DNA of 64,000 bases from an uncultured Geobacteraceae bacterium (GTDB lineage Bacteria; Desulfobacterota; Desulfuromonadia; Geobacterales; Pseudopelobacteraceae): assembly GCA_903852495.1 (NCBI GenBank), contig CAINRC010000065.1:1-64000 (forward strand), read 5' to 3'. The notes under the pieces are model-generated. The model did no database searches. It saw nothing but the letters and a program-made list of their open reading frames with translations, and was not told the origin of the DNA. The position numbers were made by a program, and so were the translations under genes. Of the stretch, positions 17,557 to 26,073 are shown one piece after another (position 1 is the first letter of the stretch; the number at the start of each line of letters is the position of its first letter).

Positions 17557-18383
17557 TCGTCAAGACGGCCATGAAACTGATACTTCTTCTGGTACTCTGC
17601 GGGTATCTCTGTACCGCACTCCCGGCGATCGCTGCAGATCCTGATCTTAGCGAGCTACTTGCTTCGCCGGCTGCCACGATCCCCACCCCACCCACACCGT
17701 CACGCTCTCTTTATAAAGAATTCAACGAATTCAACAACCGCATCCGTGACGGCCGGATCAGTAAAGCCGCCGCACGGGCAGAGCTGCCGGTCAGGTTGGC
17801 CGAGATCCAGACAGATTATCGTCGGCGCGGCGGGAAAGAGTACCTGGCGACGGAGTGGATATTCCCGGTGGCCGGCTACAGTGCGGCCGCCATCGACAAG
17901 GGAAAAAGCCACGGCTTTGTACCGCGCGGTTACGATTATTTCAGCGGCAACCGTCACGGCGGCCACCCAGCGTATGACATTTTTATCCACGACCGCAACC
18001 AGGACAGCCGCGATGATCGAACCGGTTCAGCGGTGTATGTGCTTTCCATGACCGGCGGGGTTGTGGTGGCGGTTGATACCGGCTGGCAACAGGGGAGCGG
18101 CTTGCGGGGCGGTAATTACATCTGGGTTTATGATCCGGCCAACCGGTTGCTGGTCTACTACGCCCACAACGAGACCGTGCTCGTTGAACCGGGAACCATG
18201 GTTAAGCCGGGGGACCCGCTGGCAACTATCGGACGCAGTGGACTCAATGCGGCAAAGCGACGCTCTCCGACTCATCTTCATTTCAGTGTACTCCGCCTTC
18301 AAAACAGCAGTTCCTCACCGGTGCCGATGGCAGCTTACCCCGCTCTTTCACAGGCTAAATCTCTCCCGTACAACGGCTTGTAA
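17553..18383 (+). CDS. M23-family (LytM-type) peptidase, exported
   Basis: 276 residues. The signal peptide ends near AIAADP. A spacer helix region follows, then an M23 domain from about residue 130. Candidate zinc ligands are His and Asp in GHPAYDIF and the first His of HLHF near the C-terminus (THLHFSVL). YYAHNETVLVEPGTMVKPGDPLATIG is the typical M23 strand region. Such enzymes cut peptidoglycan cross-links or regulate amidases. It overlaps cbiD by four bases, though a cell-wall enzyme has no obvious link to cobalamin. Confidence 0.85.
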   Translation: MIVKTAMKLILLLVLCGYLCTALPAIAADPDLSELLASPAATIPTPPTPSRSLYKEFNEFNNRIRDGRISKAAARAELPVRLAEIQTDYRRRGGKEYLATEWIFPVAGYSAAAIDKGKSHGFVPRGYDYFSGNRHGGHPAYDIFIHDRNQDSRDDRTGSAVYVLSMTGGVVVAVDTGWQQGSGLRGGNYIWVYDPANRLLVYYAHNETVLVEPGTMVKPGDPLATIGRSGLNAAKRRSPTHLHFSVLRLQNSSSSPVPMAAYPALSQAKSLPYNGL

Positions 18384-18587
18384 CACCTCTTAATTCCTCC
18401 TGTTTTTTACTCTATTAACCAGTGTAAATTTAAGCTTGATTTTATTATAATCTCACTATCTAATGCCGCCCGAACGCACTATCGCCATGCGTGGAATGCT
18501 CCCGCATGGTCGATCAGCAGAGCGCCACCAGGCACGCGATCCGCCGGGATGTGTGATTGAAAGCTGCTTCATCAATGGAAAGGAATC

Positions 18588-20054
18588 GTGCACAGGATGG
18601 TATCCAGATCCAGCGGCAGCGTAACATTGGGCTTGATGACCGTTATCAAGGTGTCGCAGGCTATTTCCAGCGAGGTTCACCTTGATCGGCTGCTGGATCG
18701 GATGCTCGGTTTTGTTGTCGAGAATTCGGGGGCCAGCAGAGGCCTGCTGATACTGAAGCGCGATAACAGACTCTTCATCGAAGCCGAAGGCAGAATCGAG
18801 GCCGGAAGTGCGGTACTCCTCCTATCCCTGCCGGTTGACGACTGCCGCATAATTCCGGAATCGATCGTCAACCATGTGGCACAGACCGGTGACCGCGTGG
18901 TTCTGGACGACGCGGCCAACAGCGGTACATTCACCCACGACCCGTATATTTCCCGGAGATTACCAAAATCCATCCTCTGCTCCCCCATCGTCAATCAGGG
19001 AAAGATTACCGGCGTCCTGTACCTTGAAAACAGTCTGGTGACTGGAGCTTTTACCAGCCACAGACTTAATGCACTCGACCTCCTCTCGTCTCAGGTCGCA
19101 ATTTCAATCGAAAATGCTCGGCTGTACGAGAGGTTGAAGGCCGCCACCGATAATCTGGAGGAGTACAACCGCACTCTGGAACAGAAGGTTGAAGAACGTA
19201 CCAGGGAGTTGTGCGAAGAGATAGAAATCAGAAAACGTGCAGAAGAGGCGGCTGAAGAAGCCAACCGGATCAAATCTAATTTTCTCAGCACCGTATCTCA
19301 CGAGCTTCGGACACCACTTACCTCCGTTCTTGGTTTTGCACAGATAATCAAAAGGAAGCTGGATGAATCCGTACTCCCTAAACTCAGCCTTGAAGACGCA
19401 AAGGGGGTCCGTGCACTGGGGAAAATCCGTGAAGTTACTGAAATAATTATTTCAGAGGGGGAGCGGCTTACAACGTTAATAAATGATGTCCTTGACCTGG
19501 CAAAAATGAAAGCCGGCAAAATCACATGGAATTTACAGCAGGTATCAGTTGCAGAGGTAATTGAGCGAGCAGCGACAGCGGTTTCTTCACTGCTGGAGCA
19601 AAAAGAAATCGCTTTGATCCGGCAGATCGAGGCGGATCTGCCAAATATATACGGAGACCGTGACCGCTTGATTCAGGTGGTCATCAATCTGCTGTCCAAT
19701 GCCTGGAAGTTCGCCGGAAAAGGACCCGTTACGGTATATGCCGGAATGACCCAAGGAGAAAAAGGGGCAAAGTGCATCGAAATCCGCATCACCGACACCG
19801 GAATTGGCATTAGTCCAAAAAACCTAAATACTATCTTTGAAAAATTCAACCAGGTGGGAGATACGTTGACCGGCAAGCCAAAGGGGACCGGATTGGGATT
19901 ACCGATCTGCCGGGAAATCATCGAATATCACGGCGGCAAGATCTGGGTGGAAAGTGAATTGGACAGGGGGAGTACGTTTATTTTCACCATTGCAACGGAG
20001 TTCCCCACAACTGCGTATGAGGAGTCAAATAATGTCAAAGATTCTAATCGTTGA
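18588..20054 (+). CDS. GAF-domain sensor histidine kinase
   Basis: 488 residues from GTG 18588, soluble. A GAF domain spans about 25-178, a coiled coil about 178-230, then HisKA with phospho-acceptor His238 (STVSHELRTPLT), and HATPase with N box (NLLSNAWKF), DTGIGIS and GTGLGLPI. The N-terminal segment (VIKVSQAISSEVHLDRLLDRML) closely resembles the GAF entry of very large PknB/AAA-type hybrid kinases, so this may be a shortened relative. The gene overlaps the response regulator by 23 bases, making it the likely partner. The 204 bases upstream show no clear gene. Confidence 0.88.
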   Translation: MHRMVSRSSGSVTLGLMTVIKVSQAISSEVHLDRLLDRMLGFVVENSGASRGLLILKRDNRLFIEAEGRIEAGSAVLLLSLPVDDCRIIPESIVNHVAQTGDRVVLDDAANSGTFTHDPYISRRLPKSILCSPIVNQGKITGVLYLENSLVTGAFTSHRLNALDLLSSQVAISIENARLYERLKAATDNLEEYNRTLEQKVEERTRELCEEIEIRKRAEEAAEEANRIKSNFLSTVSHELRTPLTSVLGFAQIIKRKLDESVLPKLSLEDAKGVRALGKIREVTEIIISEGERLTTLINDVLDLAKMKAGKITWNLQQVSVAEVIERAATAVSSLLEQKEIALIRQIEADLPNIYGDRDRLIQVVINLLSNAWKFAGKGPVTVYAGMTQGEKGAKCIEIRITDTGIGISPKNLNTIFEKFNQVGDTLTGKPKGTGLGLPICREIIEYHGGKIWVESELDRGSTFIFTIATEFPTTAYEESNNVKDSNR

Positions 20055-20487
20055 TGATGAACCGCTTATCCGGCAATTGCTGGAGCTGACCCTGGAGGAG
20101 CTTGAGGATGAAGGCGTAGAGTTGCTGTTTGCCGCTGCAGGTGATGAAGGGTTGAAGATTATCAAAGACGAGGTCCCCTGCATGGTTTTTTTGGACGTCA
20201 TGATGCCGAAGATGAATGGCTTTGAGGTCTGTCGCAGGGTTAAAAAAGAGCTTGGTATGACCAGTACCTACATCGTTCTGCTGACAGCAAAAGGGCAGGA
20301 ATTCGACAAAGAAAAAGGGCGGGAAGTGGAGGCAGACCGATACATGACAAAGCCCTTCAACCCTGATGCAATTCTTGCTCTGGCCCGGGAAGTTACGGCA
20401 CGGGCTTGGCCGCTTCCCGGCTCCACCCATGGTATGCACCACGAGGGATTTTATGGCAAAGACTGCGCTGCAACGACTGCTGGCTAA
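20032..20487 (+). CDS. Single-domain response regulator (CheY-like)
   Basis: 151 residues from the ATG at 20032. The receiver domain has acidic residues in IVDDE, phospho-acceptor Asp55 in MVFLDVMMPKMNG, the conserved Thr in VLLTAKG and Lys in YMTKPF. There is no DNA-binding output; after the receiver comes a short tail (about 25-30 residues) that overlaps the next gene. It starts inside the kinase gene and ends 35 bases into the HD-GYP gene, so the three are translationally coupled. Confidence 0.92.
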   Translation: MSKILIVDDEPLIRQLLELTLEELEDEGVELLFAAAGDEGLKIIKDEVPCMVFLDVMMPKMNGFEVCRRVKKELGMTSTYIVLLTAKGQEFDKEKGREVEADRYMTKPFNPDAILALAREVTARAWPLPGSTHGMHHEGFYGKDCAATTAG

Positions 20488-21811
20488 AACTGAAGCAGCT
20501 ACACTTATATGGAATACGTGCCAATCACAGGACGCTCCGGTCTGCATCTGTGACAGTAGCGGGTTGGTGCTGCTTGGCGACCCGACCACCGTTCGGGACG
20601 GGCACACTATCCCCCTGACTGAGGAGAACAGGGTTATCGCCACCGTCAGGGGGAGAAGTGGCTGTGAAGCTGTGGCGGCCCTGCTTCAGCACCTGATAAA
20701 TACCGAATCTGAGCGGTTGACCCTGGGGCGCGAAACTCTTGAAAAGTACAGGGAATTAGCCATGTTACACGATCTTGGCGCAAAGATCGGCAGCTGTCTG
20801 AATACAAAAGAGGTCGTCAGAATCGTCACCGAAGAAATACGAAGTATGATGACGGCTGATGTAGTCGCAATATTGCTGTGTAACGAAGTCGGTGATGTTA
20901 CCGAAGTTTTTGCGGACCATGGTGATACTGCCGAACATCTGGCCATGCCGTTTACTCCAGAGGAACTGTCAAATAATTTTCTGGTGACCCCGGTACCGGA
21001 GATTGTTAACGACCTGATGGAGGATGACCGCTTCTCCGGCGTACAAGGACTCCGCACTGGGATGTGTACCCCCCTGACAATTCGGGAAAATACCGTAGGG
21101 TATGTCAGTGTCGGAAGCCGTAAAAAGACGGAGTACCTGGCCAAAGATCTGAAGCTGCTCGCCACTCTTTCCGAACAGGCTGCCATGGCATTTGAGAAGT
21201 CGCTGCTCTACAACCAGCTGCAAGAGTCCTTCTACGCCATGGTTCGGACATTGGCAGAGACCATCGAAAAACGCGACCCCTACACCAGCGACCACGCCCG
21301 GCGGGTGGTTGATTACAGCCTTGCAATAGCGTGGCGACTCAAATTGCCGGGAGAACTCCATACCCGGCTCGAAATGGCCGCAGCCCTGCATGACATTGGG
21401 AAGCTGGGCGTGCGTGACGACGTGCTCCTGAAAAAAGGCCCTTTGAACAGTGAGGAACTTGCCCACATGAAGATGCATACAACATTCGGCGAAGAGATTC
21501 TTACCCACATCAAGCCACTGAAAGACGTGATTCCAGGTGTCAGGTCTCACCACGAACGCTGTGACGGGAGTGGTTATCCACACGGGCTGAAAGGCGACAA
21601 AATCGATATCACCGCAAGAATCATCGCGGTGGCAGACGCCTTCGACGCCATGACGTCAGACCGTCCATACCGCACTGCACTTTCGCTGAATGCTGCATTT
21701 TCGGAGCTATCCAAGCATAGCGGCACCCAGTTTGACCCTGCGGTGGTCGAAGCGTTCCTCTCGGCTCCGGTCCAGGAAAAACTGGGCATTGGGATGTATG
21801 AGCGTGTGTAG
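20453..21811 (+). CDS. GAF / HD-GYP domain protein, likely cyclic-di-GMP phosphodiesterase
   Basis: 452 residues from the ATG at 20453, chosen because GAGGG lies just upstream. An N-terminal region is followed by GAF at about 110-255 and HD-GYP at about 260-440, with HDIGK (near 313) and HHERCDGSGYP (near 366). Both metal-binding motifs and the GYP signature are intact, so catalysis is expected. It probably acts downstream of the overlapping kinase and regulator as a cyclic-di-GMP output. Confidence 0.9.
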   Translation: MAKTALQRLLAKTEAATLIWNTCQSQDAPVCICDSSGLVLLGDPTTVRDGHTIPLTEENRVIATVRGRSGCEAVAALLQHLINTESERLTLGRETLEKYRELAMLHDLGAKIGSCLNTKEVVRIVTEEIRSMMTADVVAILLCNEVGDVTEVFADHGDTAEHLAMPFTPEELSNNFLVTPVPEIVNDLMEDDRFSGVQGLRTGMCTPLTIRENTVGYVSVGSRKKTEYLAKDLKLLATLSEQAAMAFEKSLLYNQLQESFYAMVRTLAETIEKRDPYTSDHARRVVDYSLAIAWRLKLPGELHTRLEMAAALHDIGKLGVRDDVLLKKGPLNSEELAHMKMHTTFGEEILTHIKPLKDVIPGVRSHHERCDGSGYPHGLKGDKIDITARIIAVADAFDAMTSDRPYRTALSLNAAFSELSKHSGTQFDPAVVEAFLSAPVQEKLGIGMYERV

Positions 21812-21847
21812 TTCGGGTTGGGATCAATAAACAATACGGAGGGCAGA

Positions 21848-22309
21848 ATGACGTACGAAGAACTGGTGAAGGAATTTCTGGCTGTTGTTGAACTCGTCAG
21901 GCTTGAAGCGTATGCCACGACAGGCTACGAGTGGATGGTTGTCCCCAAAACCGGTGCGTACCGGTCCATCAAAGTTCAGCATGGCCTGTTCATCCAGGCA
22001 CACGACGGGCTCGATAACGACCATGACGGGGCGGTGGATGAAGCGGACGAGAGGGTTACGGCTGCGGATGGCGGGCAGTCGCCGCACAATTTCGATCTGG
22101 CCCGGGACATTGTGCCGCTCTCAAAACCGGGTGCCATCTGGTGGCAGGCACCGGAGGGGGTATGGCACTCAATGGGGGCAATTGCGGAAAAGCATGGTCT
22201 GGTGTGGGGCGGTCACTTCAAAAGTTTGTACGATGCTCCACACATCGAACACCCCAAGTGGCGGGAACAACAGGCACTCTGGAAAGCTGGCAAACTGGTA
22301 CTCGCATGA
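21848..22309 (+). CDS. M15-family peptidase, phage endolysin-like, with a calcium-binding-like insert
   Basis: 153 residues from the ATG at 21848 behind GGAGGG. The M15C zinc site is SPHNFDLARD (His80, Asp87) and PHIEH (His132). Such enzymes cleave L-Ala-D-Glu or D-Ala bonds in peptidoglycan. Before the first ligand is DGLDNDHDGAVDEADE (53-68), an Asp-rich loop with the spacing of an EF-hand or dockerin-type calcium site. No signal peptide is seen, which fits holin-dependent release by the next gene. Confidence 0.82.
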   Translation: MTYEELVKEFLAVVELVRLEAYATTGYEWMVVPKTGAYRSIKVQHGLFIQAHDGLDNDHDGAVDEADERVTAADGGQSPHNFDLARDIVPLSKPGAIWWQAPEGVWHSMGAIAEKHGLVWGGHFKSLYDAPHIEHPKWREQQALWKAGKLVLA

Positions 22310-22363
22310 TTTCATGGCGTTGGGTCACAACAGCCATTTAAAACAACCATCAAGGAGGATGAC

Positions 22364-22804
22364 ATGAGCGTTTTAGCAGACATCAGCAGTGGGGCGGTCG
22401 GTGGTTTACTCGGCGGCGTCGGGCAGTTAGCCAAAGATCTCAGAGAAGCGATTACCGGTGACCTCCCTGCTGAAAAGCAGGCCGAAATCACGCAAAAGCT
22501 GATGGAACTGGAAAACTCTGCCATGGCCGCGCAAACAGCGATCAATCTGGAGGAAGCGAAAAGTGAGCATCTATTCGTCGCAGGGTGGCGGCCGTTTATC
22601 GGCTGGGCGTGTGGATTCTCTTTCATTTACGTTTCGATTCTCCAGCCGTTTATGTCCTGGATTGTCAGGGTGTACGGTTCCACCGTTTCACTGCCTATTA
22701 TTGATACGACCATCACCATGCAGGTACTGATCGGGATCCTGGGACTTGGTGCCTTCAGGAGTTACGACAAAAAGCAGGCTCCCAATGTCGCCGGAAAGGA
22801 GTAG
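22364..22804 (+). CDS. Holin-like membrane protein (3-TM, GTA/phage type)
   Basis: 146 residues. A glycine-rich N-terminal hydrophobic stretch (about 10-24) is followed by a charged helix, then GWRPFIGWACGFSFIYVSIL (about 74-93) and a third hydrophobic segment near 108-127. The segment VAGWRPFIGWACG is typical of the three-TM holin family found in phages and gene transfer agents. It follows the M15 peptidase by 54 bases behind GGAGG, giving an endolysin-holin pair. Confidence 0.75.
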   Translation: MSVLADISSGAVGGLLGGVGQLAKDLREAITGDLPAEKQAEITQKLMELENSAMAAQTAINLEEAKSEHLFVAGWRPFIGWACGFSFIYVSILQPFMSWIVRVYGSTVSLPIIDTTITMQVLIGILGLGAFRSYDKKQAPNVAGKE

Positions 22805-22856
22805 CTAAACACCGGGGCCACACAGAAAAAACTCAAACGGCACGAGGTGAAACCAC

Positions 22857-23141
22857 ATGGACAAATACAATCATTGGCTGGGGAAGTTTGTCGGGAAGCT
22901 AAACGGATCAACCAGATATGCCATCACAATCGGACAGACCGCGTACTTTTCTGTTCCGGAAGCTGAGGTATCAGCCTGGTGGCACAGGCATGAGGATGAG
23001 CACAAAAGGCAATGGCGGGATGAAGGACGTATCAAATTTCTCTGCACATATATCTACTACCAGTGTAAATACGGGTACACCAATAACCCCTACGAAATAG
23101 CAGCCAGGAAAGCCGAGACGGCACAACCGGAGATGGCATGA
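22857..23141 (+). CDS. Uncharacterised phage-like protein with HExxH motif
   Basis: 94 residues. Not a named family to me. It is rich in Trp and Tyr and carries HEDEH (45-49), an HExxH zinc-site pattern, followed by a conserved-looking YGYTNNPYEIAAR near the C-terminus. Proteins of this type occur beside lysis genes in phages. A third Zn ligand is not obvious, so peptidase activity is unproven. It is the last gene of the lysis-like cassette, followed by a terminator. Confidence 0.65.
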   Translation: MDKYNHWLGKFVGKLNGSTRYAITIGQTAYFSVPEAEVSAWWHRHEDEHKRQWRDEGRIKFLCTYIYYQCKYGYTNNPYEIAARKAETAQPEMA

Positions 23142-23237
23142 AACAGGAATAATCAGATTCCAGCAGGATTTTTCTCCGTACCTTCGTGGTGAACCGCTTT
23201 TCAAAAGATTCAACCACCGTATCCCACCAACTGTTAA

Positions 23238-23273
23238 AACGGGGCTGCCATCCGGCAAGCCCCGTTATTTTTT
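23238..23273 (+). terminator. Intrinsic terminator closing the lysis-like cassette
   Basis: Arms AACGGGGCT and AGCCCCGTT (about 23238-23266) with an inner GCC/GGC extension, followed by ATTTTTT. The minus-strand gene ending at 23333 converges on it, so it may serve both directions. Confidence 0.8.
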
Positions 23274-23332
23274 CCGTCCGTGCCACCAGCGATACCGGTC
23301 ACCCGGTCGCCGCTTCCATGACTACCCTTTTT

Positions 23333-24103
23333 TCAGGAAATGTAGGTTTGAATGTTTTTCAGTGCCCGCTGGAGATGTTCCGTGTTGTGGGCCTCAATAG
23401 TCCAGACGGCCTCCGGGGCATAGTTCGTCAGCATCGGGAAGAATTGCTCGAAATTGATGGCCCCTTCTCCCACCGGGAGGTGTTCGTCACACTGGCCGTG
23501 GTTGTCATGAATATGGCTTTCGACCACGTACCCCCCAAGTTCGCTGAACCAGTGATCAAGGGTGACCGTAGTGAACATGTTCCAGTGTCCCACATCGAAG
23601 CAGTGTCGGAAACAGGGGTCATCAATCGCCTCAAGCAGCGCCTTGAGAGTGGACGGTTCCTTCTCAAAAATGTTTTCCACCGCGAGAACGGTACCAAGCT
23701 GACGGGCCGGGGGCACAAACTCCTGCCAGAATTCAATGCTGTTTCTCAGCCACACCGGGCGGTTGTCCCCGTAATGAAGATCGTCATAGCCGGGATGAAC
23801 TACTATCACCAGGGGCTTGAGCAGTTCAGCGGCTTCCATGACCTGCATGATGCGGCGGCGGCTTGCCGCACGGATGGTCGGATCGACCGCTCCCGGATTG
23901 AGATCCAGAAAGGGTGCATGGATGGTCGTGACAAGTCCGGCATCATGGATCGCGGCAGCCAGTGGGGCAAGTTCCGCCATGACCAGCGAGTCAAGCGCCT
24001 CTGCGGGGAAAAACACCTCCGGGTTGATGCGGTTGGCAATGGCATATTTCAGATGTTCCGCAAGACGACCGTACGGGACATGGGCGTGAATGTTATTTCC
24101 CAT
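23333..24103 (-). CDS. TIM-barrel sugar isomerase / endonuclease IV-like protein
   Basis: 256 residues from the ATG at 24103. It is an AP-endonuclease-2 (xylose isomerase-like) fold with candidate metal ligands in VVHPGYDD, LAVENIFE, CFDVGHWNMF, ESHIHDN and WTIEAH. The fold covers sugar epimerases, inosose dehydratases and endonuclease IV. The substrate cannot be told from sequence. Its start overlaps the 3' end of the potassium channel gene, so they are co-transcribed. Confidence 0.75.
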   Translation of the reverse strand: MGNNIHAHVPYGRLAEHLKYAIANRINPEVFFPAEALDSLVMAELAPLAAAIHDAGLVTTIHAPFLDLNPGAVDPTIRAASRRRIMQVMEAAELLKPLVIVVHPGYDDLHYGDNRPVWLRNSIEFWQEFVPPARQLGTVLAVENIFEKEPSTLKALLEAIDDPCFRHCFDVGHWNMFTTVTLDHWFSELGGYVVESHIHDNHGQCDEHLPVGEGAINFEQFFPMLTNYAPEAVWTIEAHNTEHLQRALKNIQTYIS

Positions 24104-25142
24104 GGTGCTCTTTCCTGTGCTGTTTGATGATTTCATCTGTTGCCGCACGGCTTACCAGGTCTTCAAGCTTGTGGATGGAGGGGGGATCCCCCAGGACTAT
24201 CAATGTGTCGTGCTCTTCGATTTTGGTCTGGGAATGGGGGTTGAATACCATCTTGCCATGACTCTTTTTTATCCCCACGATGATAACACCGATCTCCTTG
24301 CGGAATCCGGAGGTAACCAGAGTTTCTCCGACAAAGGCCGAGTGGGCCGGGATGTCGATCTCCTCCATCTGCAATTCCATATGTTCATTACCGGTGGCTA
24401 TTTCAATAAAATCAACAACATTTGGCCGCAGGATTGACTGCGCCATACGGTTGCCACCGATGGTGTACGGCGATACCACCTTATTGGCTCCGGCCCGTCT
24501 GAGCTTGATGTCGGACCCCTCCTCACCGGAACGGGCCATGATGTACAGACCCGGGTTGAGACCACGTGCGGTCAGGGTGATATACACATTCTCGGTATCG
24601 GACGTAACCACGGAAATCAGTCCTTTAGCACGGTTGATGCCGGCTTTGAGGAGCGTTTCATCAAGGGTGGCGTCCCCTTTCATATACAGGTAGCCGTCCT
24701 CACTCAGTCGCTCGGCTGCCGCCACATTTTTTTCAATAATGACAAACGACAGGCCGTTTGACTTGAACTCCTTGCATATCAGCGAACCAATGCGACCAAA
24801 ACCGCAGATAATGTAGTGGCCCGAAAGCGCTTCAATCTTTTTTTCCACCTTTTTCCTCCCCATGATCCGCTGGATCTGCCCTTCGAACATGATCTGGGCC
24901 AAGCTGCCGACGATGTAACCTAACACACTGACACCGACAACAATGAGTCCCATGGTGAACAGTTTGCCGCCGTCCGACAGTTCGTGAACCTCCTTGAAAC
25001 CGACCGTCCCCAAGGTAATAACCGTCATGTAGGCGGCATCGAGCAATCGCCACCCTTCGATGGACATATAGCCGGCGGTGCCGACCGAAATGAGCATCAG
25101 AAGAACTATAAAAGATATTTTAAGGTGTCTGACCGGATCCAT
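24093..25142 (-). CDS. Potassium channel with RCK/TrkA-N regulatory domains
   Basis: 349 residues from the ATG at 25142. Two membrane segments (about 8-26 and 60-85) flank a pore loop with filter TLGTVGF (43-49). The canonical TVGYG is changed to TVGF followed by Lys. An RCK domain follows with the nucleotide motif GFGRIGS (114-120), then a TrkA-C domain. Such channels conduct K+ and are gated by ligands in the RCK ring. The filter change could alter selectivity. Confidence 0.85.
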   Translation of the reverse strand: MDPVRHLKISFIVLLMLISVGTAGYMSIEGWRLLDAAYMTVITLGTVGFKEVHELSDGGKLFTMGLIVVGVSVLGYIVGSLAQIMFEGQIQRIMGRKKVEKKIEALSGHYIICGFGRIGSLICKEFKSNGLSFVIIEKNVAAAERLSEDGYLYMKGDATLDETLLKAGINRAKGLISVVTSDTENVYITLTARGLNPGLYIMARSGEEGSDIKLRRAGANKVVSPYTIGGNRMAQSILRPNVVDFIEIATGNEHMELQMEEIDIPAHSAFVGETLVTSGFRKEIGVIIVGIKKSHGKMVFNPHSQTKIEEHDTLIVLGDPPSIHKLEDLVSRAATDEIIKQHRKEHHGK

Positions 25143-25274
25143 GGTGCGCAGAGTACCCGCAAGGGCCCAAAAACACAAGGTACTTTCTTTGTTTATGAGC
25201 AAAAAACAACCCGGAAACGGTAATAGGCAGCAACTGTTCCGATACAAAAAAACCCATTAAATTGCGTGTTATAA

Positions 25275-25312
25275 TTGACAAATTTTGCATACTGTATACA
25301 ATGCATTAAAAT
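25275..25312 (+). promoter_or_regulatory. Promoter with palindromic operator ahead of the GntR gene
   Basis: The palindrome TGCATACTGTATACAATGCA (25286-25305), with arms TGCAT and ATGCA, lies between a -35 TTGCAT (25285-25290) and -10 TAAAAT (25307-25312), spacer 16. A further TTGACA is at 25275-25280. GntR/FCD regulators bind palindromes of this size, so autoregulation is likely. The divergent potassium channel gene may share the site. Confidence 0.55.
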
Positions 25313-25335
25313 TACTCCGGGGGTTGAACCCAGTT

Positions 25336-26004
25336 ATGAAAAAGCCGATGGAAAAGCATCTTACCCTGCGTGAAAAAATACTCGAGAACATACGTGATTC
25401 AATCGTCTCCGGCAGTCTCAAGGCGGGCAGCCGGGTTTCGGAACCGGAGTTGGCCGAGCGCTACGGAATCAGCCGGACACCGGTGCGGGAGGCCTTCCGC
25501 CAGCTGGAAACCGAAGGGTACCTGACAGTCATTCCCCGGCGCGGCGCCGTTGTCAGCCAGTTCACCCCGAAGGATGTTGAGGAGTTTTACGCCATCAAGA
25601 GTATCATGGAGGGGTATGCCGCCCACCGGGCCTGTGAAAATTTTACTGAAAAAGATCTGGACCGGCTTCAGGGCATAAATGACAAGCTGGCGGAACTTGC
25701 CCGGGCCGGCGATATCAAAAACTTTTTCAAGGTTCACAACAGCTTTCACGAACTCTTTATCAAAGCTGCTGACAATGAGAAACTGCGCGAACTGATCGGC
25801 GGACTGGTTACCAAGTTTCAGCGTCTCCGTTTCACCTCACTGAGCCTTCCGGGACGGATGGAGGTTTCGGTGCAGGAACATGAAAAAATTATCGACGCAT
25901 TCCGGAAAAAAGACGCCAACCTGGCCGAAACACTCGTCCGCAAGAATGCCGAGTACGGCGGGCAGGTATTGATGACTGGCACGGCGTCGAGCAGAATTTG
26001 CTAG
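25336..26004 (+). CDS. GntR-family transcriptional regulator, FadR/FCD subfamily
   Basis: 222 residues from the ATG at 25336 (another at 25348). The N-terminal winged helix has LAERYGISRTPVREAFRQLE. The C-terminal all-helical FCD domain has Asp/His metal ligands around HNSFHELF and EHEKIIDAF. FCD regulators respond to organic acids. The effector is unknown, and neighbouring genes do not point to one pathway. Confidence 0.88.
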   Translation: MKKPMEKHLTLREKILENIRDSIVSGSLKAGSRVSEPELAERYGISRTPVREAFRQLETEGYLTVIPRRGAVVSQFTPKDVEEFYAIKSIMEGYAAHRACENFTEKDLDRLQGINDKLAELARAGDIKNFFKVHNSFHELFIKAADNEKLRELIGGLVTKFQRLRFTSLSLPGRMEVSVQEHEKIIDAFRKKDANLAETLVRKNAEYGGQVLMTGTASSRIC

Positions 26005-26073
26005 CTCCGGCGCCTGAATCCGTAGTTGCATCGTAGCGAGAAGCTGGTATACTCCGTTCAGGAGAAAATATTA

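Noticed and set aside
23186-24127. A 313-codon plus-strand frame
   Set aside because: Antisense to the TIM-barrel gene and running through the terminator at 23238; it has no recognisable domain.
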